Below are positions 8,907-17,025 of a stretch of 29,077 nt of DNA, piece after piece. The notes below the pieces were generated by a model that was not told the origin of the DNA, did not search any database, and worked only from the letters and a program-made list of their open reading frames with translations. The translations under genes and the position numbers were made by a program. The stretch covers positions 1 to 29,077 of the IMG/VR virus record IMGVR_UViG_3300030102_002557. One strand, written 5' to 3'. Every line of letters starts with the position of its first letter. Position 1 is the first letter of the stretch. This stretch comes from a virus.

Positions 8907-8922
8907 CACAACTATTCATTTA

Positions 8923-9312
8923 TTATGCGTCAGATCCAGCTATGCCAATCCATCCGTTAGTCGCACCTGTCCAATAGCACAGAGCAGTTTCGTTTTGGGT
9001 TGGAGTCATAATTGTACCTGTAGTAGATGAACCATTCCATCCTCTCACAGTGATTACCTCTGCAGCGTCAGCAGTGTTGCTGATTACAAAGAATCCACTT
9101 TGAGCGTCAACGTATCTATCTGTACCTGCATCACCCGTACCTTCAGAGTTAATGTCTGTAGTAAGAGTTCTCATGTCAGGAAGATCCACGTTTCTCGCAG
9201 AACCTCCGGGGTCTAAAAACTGATATTTAGAGTCTGTGACTGCTAAAGTTTTAGCTCCAGATAGAGTCTCTGCGTTTGATGATTCATACTTGTTACCCAT
9301 AGTGTTACTCAT
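8923..9312 (-). CDS. Small beta-rich head protein near the capsid gene
   Basis: A 129-aa protein. After a polar N-terminus it shows FLDPGGSARNVDLPD, GFFVISNTADAAEVITVRG and a C-terminal CYWTGATNGWIGIAG. A pattern of LDPxGxxRxVxLP, then F-x-I-x-N-T, then a terminal aromatic W-x-G strand is typical of beta-sandwich virion proteins that sit on capsids or fibres. I therefore call it a likely decoration or head-fibre protein, but no specific family is assigned. It lies 12 bases downstream of the 120-aa gene and ahead of the stem-loop at 8858-8906. Confidence 0.65.
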   Translation of the reverse strand: MSNTMGNKYESSNAETLSGAKTLAVTDSKYQFLDPGGSARNVDLPDMRTLTTDINSEGTGDAGTDRYVDAQSGFFVISNTADAAEVITVRGWNGSSTTGTIMTPTQNETALCYWTGATNGWIGIAGSDA

Positions 9313-9324
9313 CTTTTAAGTCTC

Positions 9325-9687
9325 CTATTTTTTTTCAAGTTTATCTAGTATTGGTTTCTCCGTTTCCATCTTGGGGAGCTGCTCTTTCGTCTTAGATGCT
9401 TCAACCTTTGCAGGGAGCTTCATGAGACCACCTTTCTCAAGATACCCAACGATGCTTTCTGGAAACATCCGAGCTCTTGTTTTATCATACCGAACATCTT
9501 TTCCATTTAAGGAACGTGTTGGCAGATATATGTAAGCCATAGTAGGATCATTTTCAGTCCATTCAGGTTCAGGAAGTTCCGAAAGTTTATTGTCCTTAAG
9601 ATGTTTCTCAAGAACTTCTTTCGCTTTGTTCTCAAACTTGATTAGTTTAATGATGGTTTCCCATCGGCCTGTAATTTGAGTAGTCAT
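9325..9687 (-). CDS. Hypothetical protein downstream of major capsid
   Basis: A 120-aa charged protein. The N-terminus is helical (RWETIIKLIKFENKAKEVLEK), the middle has SELPEPEWTENDPTMAYIYL and RARMFPESIVGYLEKGG, and the C-terminus is lysine/glutamate rich. No known domain is recognised. It overlaps the upstream gene by four bases (ATGA). The proximity to capsid suggests a head-assembly accessory role, but this is guilt by association only. Confidence 0.6.
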   Translation of the reverse strand: MTTQITGRWETIIKLIKFENKAKEVLEKHLKDNKLSELPEPEWTENDPTMAYIYLPTRSLNGKDVRYDKTRARMFPESIVGYLEKGGLMKLPAKVEASKTKEQLPKMETEKPILDKLEKK

Positions 9688-10007
9688 TTCTTTCTACCTC
9701 TCCTACCTCGTCTTCGTTTCCCAGCTTTAACCTGACTGTCAGGAGCAACCCTATCAGTCTCGCCGGAAGACGGAGAACCAATGATTTCGTTTTTTGTTTT
9801 TACGAAGGCAGGTATCCACTCACCTGTGAATACCAACTTGTTGTCTACGATCTTAGATTTTTTCTTTAACTTAGAAAGATAATGACCTGCCATTTCAGTT
9901 TTTATCCTAAAAGGATCTCCAGTAACAGAGTCATACAACACTGTGTACAGATGATCGTCATTACTTTCTATATGTTTAACGAAATAATCTTGTGATTGCG
10001 TAGTCAA
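9684..10007 (-). CDS. Hypothetical 107-aa protein with TTG start and basic tail
   Basis: The protein begins TTQSQDYFVKHIESNDDHLY. It has a central FRIKTEMAGHYLSKLKKKSK segment and ends in a very basic stretch (KAGKRRRGRRGRKK). The start is TTG at 10007: an AGGAGG site lies five bases ahead, and the next in-frame methionine is 38 residues in, past well-formed sequence. The polybasic C-terminus could contact packaged DNA or the acidic capsid interior; that is inference. It starts eight bases after the major capsid stop, so it is co-transcribed with capsid. Confidence 0.65.
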   Translation of the reverse strand: MTTQSQDYFVKHIESNDDHLYTVLYDSVTGDPFRIKTEMAGHYLSKLKKKSKIVDNKLVFTGEWIPAFVKTKNEIIGSPSSGETDRVAPDSQVKAGKRRRGRRGRKK

Positions 10008-10015
10008 TTAGCCTC

Positions 10016-10912
10016 CTATAGTGCGTCTGCTGCACCTAGCATTTCAACACCCCAAGGATCAGCTACTTCAGCTTCTCCCCATTCACCAACCATAACCATT
10101 TCAGTACCTCTTAGTGAAGCATCTCTTTCTTCTTCAGCTTCCATTTCGTGAGCCATAGCCAAAGCTAGAGCCTGTGGAACGAAAACTGCACCTTTAGCGT
10201 CACCAGAACTATCTCTTCCTAATACACCTGATTGGAATATTGGAACACCGAAAGCTCTTTCGTTTCCTCTAAAGTAGTTTTGGATTACTTCTGCTGTGAT
10301 ACCTTCTGGGATTGGCTGTGCTGCCATACCAGAACCACCAGCTTGAATGCCAGTTACTTCTTGTACGAATCTTCTAATTTGTTCTGGGTGCATAACTGCG
10401 TTAGGCGTACCCGGAGCCATACCAAAAGATGAGTTGTTATCTGTTTTTAAGAAAGATACTGCACCAGCAATATCTCTGTAAGTTAAGTTACTTCCTGCTG
10501 ATCCGATTGAGTTTGAGAACCCATCGAAAAGAGTGATAAGGTCGTCTTCAAGTAATCTACCTAAAGCTCCACCTTGCACATCTCCAACGTGTGAAAGTAT
10601 ATCTTCGTTATTTTGTCTTAGTAGTCTGTCAGATACAAAAGTCATTATTCCGTGTTCAGAGCTTGTAATGCTTGTCACAGTTACTGACAATTGTTGAGGA
10701 GCCGTTAAATCAACACCTTCTGATAAGGCTGCTGCATCGTTTCTACCCCAGATAGGGACATTAACTTGCTTGCTTCCTTGAGGAATGTCGTATCGGCTTA
10801 CTAGCTGGTTTGTAGGACCAGCAGGCTCTATATTAGATATTGCGTTAGCAATAACGATACTAGATTGGTCTGATAGACTAGAACTTGACGATAAAGTCAA
10901 TCCTGTTGCCAT
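10016..10912 (-). CDS. Major capsid protein
   Basis: A 298-aa protein directly after a scaffold-like gene. It has the features of an HK97-fold capsid: a polar N-terminal arm (residues 1-30), a strand region SRYDIPQGSKQVNVPIWGR (40-58), a long helix (LLRQNNEDILSHVGDVQGGALGRLLEDDL, about 96-125), and a C-terminal acidic helix (AHEMEAEEERD) before strands ending WGEAEVADPWGVEMLG. The length is ordinary for this fold, with no fused protease. Assignment rests on order (portal, internal proteins, scaffold, then capsid) and composition; no exact family is named. A ribosome site (AGAGGT) lies eight bases upstream. The gene is the second in the unit started by the promoter at 11779-11809. Confidence 0.88.
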   Translation of the reverse strand: MATGLTLSSSSSLSDQSSIVIANAISNIEPAGPTNQLVSRYDIPQGSKQVNVPIWGRNDAAALSEGVDLTAPQQLSVTVTSITSSEHGIMTFVSDRLLRQNNEDILSHVGDVQGGALGRLLEDDLITLFDGFSNSIGSAGSNLTYRDIAGAVSFLKTDNNSSFGMAPGTPNAVMHPEQIRRFVQEVTGIQAGGSGMAAQPIPEGITAEVIQNYFRGNERAFGVPIFQSGVLGRDSSGDAKGAVFVPQALALAMAHEMEAEEERDASLRGTEMVMVGEWGEAEVADPWGVEMLGAADAL

Positions 10913-10924
10913 TTTATTTTACCT

Positions 10925-11707
10925 CTATAAAGTTGTGTATCCTTGATTTTTTATTTCACGCTGACCTTTTCTGAACTGCTCTGCTGTCAAAGATCCTTTT
11001 GCCATCTCTGATGCTAGATCAGAAACAGTTGAGAACCTTTTATTTCCAGCTTTAGGAGCACCTTCAGTAGTAGGTGGTGGAGGTGTTTGTTGAGGAGCTT
11101 GCTTTTGAGGTTGTTGTGTTTCTGGACTCTTAAGTTTGGCTAAATTAGAATTTGCTAGTGCAACTAACTCTTGGTCAGTCATACCAGCGTTTGCACCTTC
11201 CCAGAGTCTTTGATCATGTTTTACATCAACATTGACTCCAAGAGCCATTGCTGCACCTTGTGCTGCTGAGTAAACCTGAGAGAAATCTCTCTGTGGTTGT
11301 TGCTCTTGCACAGTTGGTTCAACGGGCTTTTGTGCCTTTTGCTTCCAATATTCAACCTGTTCTTCAGGATCCATCTGAGATAATCTCTGTTGCTCTAGAG
11401 CTTCTTGGTGCTCTTTGTACCCCTTGAGGTCTTCAGCAATGTTTTGTCTTATCTCTTTTAACTGTTGTGCAGTGTAATTGATTTGGTCTCCTCTGAGCTT
11501 ATTCATCTCTTTAGAAACTGTCTCTCTTATTATCTCTGCAACATCAACTTCCTGTTTAGGCTCTTCCTCTACCTTCTCCAGTACCTCTTCCTGTACCTGC
11601 TCTTTTACTTGTTCAGAAACCTGTTCAACGATTTCTTGAGCTTTTTCCTCTGCCGTAACATCATTATTTTGCTCTGAGGCCGTGACCTCGTTTTTATCTG
11701 TAGTCAT
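10925..11707 (-). CDS. Capsid scaffolding protein
   Basis: A 260-aa, highly charged, Glu/Gln/Lys-rich protein with almost no aromatic residues in its first half. Residues 20-75 are a long acidic coiled coil (EEKAQEIVEQVSEQVKEQVQ). A second helical stretch runs to about 130. A proline/glutamine linker (QKQAPQQTPPPP, about 200-217) leads into a short basic C-terminal helix (LTAEQFRKGQREIKNQ), the usual capsid-contact end of scaffolds. Position directly before the major capsid gene is the standard arrangement. The gene begins 66 bases after the likely transcription start of its own promoter, with an AAGGAG site 10 bases before the ATG. Confidence 0.85.
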   Translation of the reverse strand: MTTDKNEVTASEQNNDVTAEEKAQEIVEQVSEQVKEQVQEEVLEKVEEEPKQEVDVAEIIRETVSKEMNKLRGDQINYTAQQLKEIRQNIAEDLKGYKEHQEALEQQRLSQMDPEEQVEYWKQKAQKPVEPTVQEQQPQRDFSQVYSAAQGAAMALGVNVDVKHDQRLWEGANAGMTDQELVALANSNLAKLKSPETQQPQKQAPQQTPPPPTTEGAPKAGNKRFSTVSDLASEMAKGSLTAEQFRKGQREIKNQGYTTL

Positions 11708-11778
11708 TTGAGCCGTAACTCCTTAATTAATTACATTAAATTATTATAAATAATATATTTTATTATCTATATATATAT

Positions 11779-11809
11779 ATTATAAACTCTTTCTCTCTCT
11801 AAATGTCAA
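11779..11809 (-). promoter_or_regulatory. Sigma70-like promoter for scaffold-capsid genes, with GA-repeat spacer
   Basis: Reading the minus strand, TTGACA (11809-11804) is followed after 19 bases by TATAAT (11784-11779). The spacer contains AGAGAGAGAAAGAG. The -35 box overlaps the TGA stop of the 1739-aa gene. The region 11708-11803 downstream is extremely AT-rich and non-coding. Both hexamers are perfect but the spacing is two bases longer than ideal, so activity may depend on a factor. It would raise scaffold and capsid output over the upstream part of the late cluster. Confidence 0.6.
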
Positions 11810-14800
11810 TAGTATTCTGGGAATACTTCTTTTCTATTTCTCATTAATTGTGACCAATCAACAGGAATAACATCTCTTAGTGCATACAATTCTTGAGGAT
11901 TAGGTTCTCCATCTATTCTCCAAGCATCTGAGAGAAGTTTATTATCATATCCATTCCTGTATACCCAAGCATCAAGATAAGGATCGTTCATTCTAAGTTG
12001 ATCCCTTACTTTGTTTCTGACAGCTATAAATTCTGCTAGCCTTGGGTTTTCTTCTCTTAAGAGTCTTTTATAATCTGGACTTGCAGCTTGATATTTATCA
12101 TAATATATTCTCTCCATGTCAGGGAACTCATTTAATGTAGCTGTGTCTGCACCTTGAAAATATTTACCACCAAATATGTGATGACCAATTACAACTTCTG
12201 CCTCAAACTCATTGAGGTCTTTCTTCTGAAATCTTATACTTACTATTTGATCATACAAATCTTTGTTTCCATCAAGGTCAAACTGCAAAAAATTCCTGTC
12301 TGCTTGTTGCATTGCTTGATAATCAAACTCTCCGTCTTCAAGATAATTTGACGGATTATCAAAAACTTTTCTGTTGTAAAGATCAAGATAATAATTAATT
12401 GTATTGTCAGTATTTTCTGCTGCTTGTTGCTCAAAATATGCTTCAACTTCTGTTGAACTTAATTCTTCAATAGAATTATATTTATCTTCAAGTATTTCTT
12501 TTCTTTTTCTTCTATATATTTGCATTGCAGATTCATATTGACGAGGACTTGATGCTAATCCACCCTGTTTTAGTGTTTCAGTAAGTGCATCTATTTTTTT
12601 TCTGGCTTCTGTATTAATTTGATTAAAACTCTCATACCAGCTCTCCATAAATTCAGGTGTATTAGGTTGAGTAACATTTGCGTAAACTTTTTCTGCAACT
12701 CTTTTTAGCACTGCTGCATCGTTTGTAATTTGTGCTTTTTCTGATTCTGATAAACCTTCAAGTATTTCAGCAGGGGGGTTTTCTAGTCCCTCTCTTTGCA
12801 GTCTGCTTAAATCTCTCCATTTAGTTAGCTTGTCTGTGCCACTTGGAAATCTTCTTGCTGCTATTTCGTCTCTAGTATTATAAAGATAATCCCAGTTTGA
12901 TTGTGGATATTCTTTAATACCAAGAGGATTTAATGCTTGAAGCCAATAAAAATCAAGTTCGGTGCCAATAAAAGGAAGTGTAAAATCAGGCTCTCTTGCA
13001 GCTCTGTTAATATCATCAATTATTGCACCCTGCACTGAAAATGGAAGTGGTAAAAGTTGTTTTGCAATGTCTGCCGAGAATGGATTTCTTGATACGTCAT
13101 ATCCAAAGTAATCTTCCCCGGTTACTATACTCCAAACAGCACCACCAAGAACAGAGGATTTAGATCTCAAGATTCTTGTTACAGGATTATAAATTGTTTT
13201 TCCGTCTGCAGTTCTTGTGCCACTTTCTAAAGGGTTTATTATAAAGTCTTTAAATGCTTCTGGGCTATCCATTGATATTTCAGCAGACTCAGCCAACAAT
13301 CTCATTACAGGCGTAAGTGTTTGAGAAAAACCAACTGTGCTTCCATTTGGAAGTTTTACAGATGCAAAATTTCCTGATGAAGGATCAATATTTAATTCAC
13401 CACCTGTAATATCTGCAAATTCTTTCATTAGTATTATTTGAGCTGTTGCTAGCTTACCCCATGCCTCTCTTGCTAAATCACCTCTTAATCCACCTCTAAA
13501 TGCGTCAACTGAAAGTGCAACAACACCTCTAAACAATCTTGGCGAGAAGAATGCTAAAGCATTTTCAATAGATCTTTGCGTTTGCCCTATACCCATTGCA
13601 GCAGTATCCATTGACCCCGTAGATGCTCTTATAAAGTGATGTAGCTCATCTAGTTCGTCTACGTTTTTTATAAGTGGTTCAAATGCCTCATAAGTAAGAA
13701 TTTTAAAAGCGTCAAGTGGATCACTATAAGTGCCTTGAAGTTTTTTACCAAATCTTTTAACTCTTGAGTACAAAGGAATGTCAGCTTTTGAGTAATATTC
13801 TTTTCCTTTTAATTTACCAAAGGCTCTAGCTATTAGCCCAGCTTCTTCAAAATCTTTACCACCTTTATTAAATAAATAAAAAAAGTCAGATGTTCTTGCA
13901 CCAAGAGGGATGCCACCATCAATCATTTTTTGTATAGTGTCGGTATGTTTTGATATAAATTGATAATAATATCTCTCATCGTTTAAAGAATCTATCATTA
14001 GTTTGGTTCCTTGTGCCCAAGACTTTGGATCTCTTGAAAGTATAAATTGTCCTTGCAATAGTGGTGCAGCTAGGTCAAAGTTAGCCATAATACCTTTCAT
14101 GGCATTACCCACGCCTTCTGCAAGCTGTAATCCTTTGTTTCCAATAGTTAAGGCTGCTTTACCAGTTTGAGTAGATTTTATCGCTTTCATAAGTGCAGAA
14201 TCAAAATCCGTTACATCTGTTTCATTTAAAGCAATAGCAATTTTTTTTCTAGATGCTCTTGCTAAATTTTCATCTACCAGTACGTCACCAAAAGCTGTAT
14301 TTTTTGCAAAAGATGCGTACTCATTAGCAAGCTGTTCAGTTTCTTTAGCTACCTCATCAATTTGTTTTAATCTTTGACCAAATACAGAATTAGGATCTTT
14401 TTTTAATTTTTCAATTTGTTTATTTAAATTTTTAAGGGCTTGAGGCCTTGCTGTTCCAGATACATTTTCTATATTTTGTAATTCTTCAGTTAATTCAGGA
14501 AAATTATATTTAATTTTGTTAAATAAAACTACCGGCTTTGTTGGAGATTTTCCAAGTATTTGATCTTGTATTTTAGTTACCTCATCAAATAATAAACTTC
14601 TACCTGTGTAAGTACCATCAACTATTTGATCGCTTGCGATATTTCTTACTCTTTTTCTTAGCTCATCATCGAATTGAGCTTTGTAAGTAGAATTTAAAAA
14701 TGTTCTTAAAATATCAAATTCATCATTTTGATACCTTCCACCATCCTGAATAAATTTTTGTAAACTCTCTTCGTCTAGTGCTCTTAGTTTTGAAGGATCA

Positions 14801-17025
14801 TACGTCACACCTCTTAAAAATTCTGTTTGTGCATCCTCACCTTCTTTTAGAATGGTTGCAGCAACTCTTGATATATAGGACTCACCTTTTAAAGCAGGTC
14901 TACTAAAAAATGATTCTCTGCTATACCCTTCTACATTTCTTGCAAACATTTCTTCTAATCTGTCTTCAAATATTTTTTGATACTTTCTAACGTATTTTCC
15001 AGTTGGTGTTGCTGCAGCTTCTCCTGCATTTCTAGCTATATTCCCAGATGCGTTAAGTAGTTTCCAATATTGCTGATCTCCTGCAGTGGTAAAAAACTTT
15101 CCATAAAACTCAGAGGTTGGAATTATTAATTTTCCATCACTGGTTTTACTTGGAACTTTAATGCCTAAATCCCTTAAAAGTTTTTCTGTAATTTCTACTT
15201 CTCCAACATGAGTTATACCTGCAACAGGATCTTTTCTAAATGGACTTCCTATTTCTTTTAGTTCTGCAAATGCTGGTGACTTCTCTATTAAATCAGGTAT
15301 TGCATTTGTTTGCTGCAAATAAACTTGATGAGCTGCTTCAAGATAATCACTGGGACTATCAAAGTTGCTAAGAGCATTTCTTCCAATAGTAGCTCTTGGT
15401 GAAACAATACCATATATAAATCTTTGCAATCTACCCTTGCCTGAAGCACTTGATATAGTTTCTCCTGACAATACTGTTGCACCAGTAGGTGTTTCAAATA
15501 AAGTTTTTTCATTTACATCTATTTGATCTGCAGTTTTAAATGGTGAGTTTGGTCCTTTGCTTCCATATCTTACATAAGGCTTGCCTTCACTGCGACCAAA
15601 AATTAAATCTGGCCTAGTGTTTGCTCCCGGTGTAAATACTCCAGATCTATTTCTAAGAATGTCTGTGTCAAACGCTCCTCTTGATTGTGCTGAAATAACA
15701 TCATCATTTACTAAGAAATTATTTAATTTTTTTAGCAATGTTTCGGAGTCCTCTACATTTCTTATCTTTCCATTAATAAAAGTTACTGGATTTGCGTTTG
15801 GATCTAAATTTTCTTGTTTTGAAAAAGACTGTTTTACTTTTGCTTGGTCAAAATATTTAGCATTGTCAATTTCTGATGTTAAATCTTCAAATATTTTAAG
15901 AAGCTCTCTTCTTGTATAACCAATTCTTCCGTCCCTTAAAACTCCATCTGCAGTGCCAACAAAGTTTCTTTTAGGTGGCAAATCATCTCCCAAGCCAAAC
16001 GCTTGTAATCTTTCGTATGATATTACCTCTTCTGCTTCATCAGCGTTAAGTAAAACATTTTTATTAACTATTAGTCCGTCTGAAGTCGCTGCCTTTGATA
16101 GAGTATCTTTACCTAATTCAAATTTACTTAATACTTTTGCACCTTTTGCAGCTTTTAATACTAAACCAGCTTCGACAAAGTTAAATGGATCGTAGGCAAA
16201 AGCTATACCAGTTTTTTTAGACATTTCCGGAATATTAGTTAAATTTTTAGGAACTGGCTCACCTTTAATTGCTGCCTCTAAAAACAATTTTTGATTTGTT
16301 TTTGCAACTGATGGAATTTGATTAAAAGCAAAACTAGATGGTGCATAAAAAAGGTCTTGTAGAATATTTCTGTCATCCACTGTTGATATTCCAATAGTAT
16401 TAAGACCAAATTCTACAGCATCATTTACCCATCCATAATTACCTAAATCTGTTTGATCAAAGGAATCTAAAACTTTTTTTTGTGATTCTGATACCTCGCC
16501 ATCTTTGCCAACCTCTGTAGAAAAAAAATCTGATGCTTTTACACCTTTTTTTCTCAAACTTTTTCCTAAATCGTTAAGTCCCTCAAACTGAAGTGGGCCT
16601 CTTACAGTTCTTGGTAAATTCTCATTTGCAATCTCAAATGGCGTTTTGTCAGTAAAAGGCAAATCTGTGGTGCCTAAAAACGCTAGTGATGAATAAAAAC
16701 TTTTACCTGCTCTATCTAGCTTGCCTAAAACATCTTCACCAAACTTTCTAAATGTACCTCTTTTATCTGGCTGTTCTAAGCCAAGTTCAGCTTCAGTACC
16801 ACCAGCAGGTTTCCTAAGTTCTTGTGCAGTAACTACCTCTGGGCTTTCCTGAGTATCAGGTACTTGAGATTCAATTCTTTCAACCCTTTCTCTAAACTCA
16901 GCTTCTTGTCTTCTTTTTCTAGCTTGTTCAAATAGCCTAGGATCAGGTTGCTGAAGTAAACTATCAAGTTGTTTCTTTCTTGTCCTGTCTCTTAAAGTAT
17001 TCTGTGGTCTATACCTTTCAAGCAT
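11806..17025 (-). CDS. Giant internal virion / DNA-ejection-type protein
   Basis: A 1739-aa protein, 18% of the window. It is mostly helical and charged. The N-terminus (1-70) is an arginine-rich coiled region. The central and C-terminal parts have moderately hydrophobic segments, for example NFDLAAPLLQGQFILS (about 980), then IGQTQRSIENALAFFSPRLF (about 1140) and LLPLPFSVQGAIIDDI (about 1330). The last 350 residues are charged helices. Position between portal-side genes and scaffold, and this size, match internal core or ejection proteins of short-tailed phages and large polyvalent virion proteins. I see no clear transglycosylase, protease or polymerase motif. The ATG overlaps the upstream stop by one base (TAATG). 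The role is inferred. Confidence 0.7.
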   Translation of the reverse strand: MLERYRPQNTLRDRTRKKQLDSLLQQPDPRLFEQARKRRQEAEFRERVERIESQVPDTQESPEVVTAQELRKPAGGTEAELGLEQPDKRGTFRKFGEDVLGKLDRAGKSFYSSLAFLGTTDLPFTDKTPFEIANENLPRTVRGPLQFEGLNDLGKSLRKKGVKASDFFSTEVGKDGEVSESQKKVLDSFDQTDLGNYGWVNDAVEFGLNTIGISTVDDRNILQDLFYAPSSFAFNQIPSVAKTNQKLFLEAAIKGEPVPKNLTNIPEMSKKTGIAFAYDPFNFVEAGLVLKAAKGAKVLSKFELGKDTLSKAATSDGLIVNKNVLLNADEAEEVISYERLQAFGLGDDLPPKRNFVGTADGVLRDGRIGYTRRELLKIFEDLTSEIDNAKYFDQAKVKQSFSKQENLDPNANPVTFINGKIRNVEDSETLLKKLNNFLVNDDVISAQSRGAFDTDILRNRSGVFTPGANTRPDLIFGRSEGKPYVRYGSKGPNSPFKTADQIDVNEKTLFETPTGATVLSGETISSASGKGRLQRFIYGIVSPRATIGRNALSNFDSPSDYLEAAHQVYLQQTNAIPDLIEKSPAFAELKEIGSPFRKDPVAGITHVGEVEITEKLLRDLGIKVPSKTSDGKLIIPTSEFYGKFFTTAGDQQYWKLLNASGNIARNAGEAAATPTGKYVRKYQKIFEDRLEEMFARNVEGYSRESFFSRPALKGESYISRVAATILKEGEDAQTEFLRGVTYDPSKLRALDEESLQKFIQDGGRYQNDEFDILRTFLNSTYKAQFDDELRKRVRNIASDQIVDGTYTGRSLLFDEVTKIQDQILGKSPTKPVVLFNKIKYNFPELTEELQNIENVSGTARPQALKNLNKQIEKLKKDPNSVFGQRLKQIDEVAKETEQLANEYASFAKNTAFGDVLVDENLARASRKKIAIALNETDVTDFDSALMKAIKSTQTGKAALTIGNKGLQLAEGVGNAMKGIMANFDLAAPLLQGQFILSRDPKSWAQGTKLMIDSLNDERYYYQFISKHTDTIQKMIDGGIPLGARTSDFFYLFNKGGKDFEEAGLIARAFGKLKGKEYYSKADIPLYSRVKRFGKKLQGTYSDPLDAFKILTYEAFEPLIKNVDELDELHHFIRASTGSMDTAAMGIGQTQRSIENALAFFSPRLFRGVVALSVDAFRGGLRGDLAREAWGKLATAQIILMKEFADITGGELNIDPSSGNFASVKLPNGSTVGFSQTLTPVMRLLAESAEISMDSPEAFKDFIINPLESGTRTADGKTIYNPVTRILRSKSSVLGGAVWSIVTGEDYFGYDVSRNPFSADIAKQLLPLPFSVQGAIIDDINRAAREPDFTLPFIGTELDFYWLQALNPLGIKEYPQSNWDYLYNTRDEIAARRFPSGTDKLTKWRDLSRLQREGLENPPAEILEGLSESEKAQITNDAAVLKRVAEKVYANVTQPNTPEFMESWYESFNQINTEARKKIDALTETLKQGGLASSPRQYESAMQIYRRKRKEILEDKYNSIEELSSTEVEAYFEQQAAENTDNTINYYLDLYNRKVFDNPSNYLEDGEFDYQAMQQADRNFLQFDLDGNKDLYDQIVSIRFQKKDLNEFEAEVVIGHHIFGGKYFQGADTATLNEFPDMERIYYDKYQAASPDYKRLLREENPRLAEFIAVRNKVRDQLRMNDPYLDAWVYRNGYDNKLLSDAWRIDGEPNPQELYALRDVIPVDWSQLMRNRKEVFPEYY

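Noticed and set aside
15288-15512. Alternative minus frame inside the giant gene
   Set aside because: It overlaps fully with the 1739-aa gene in another frame and has no start signals.
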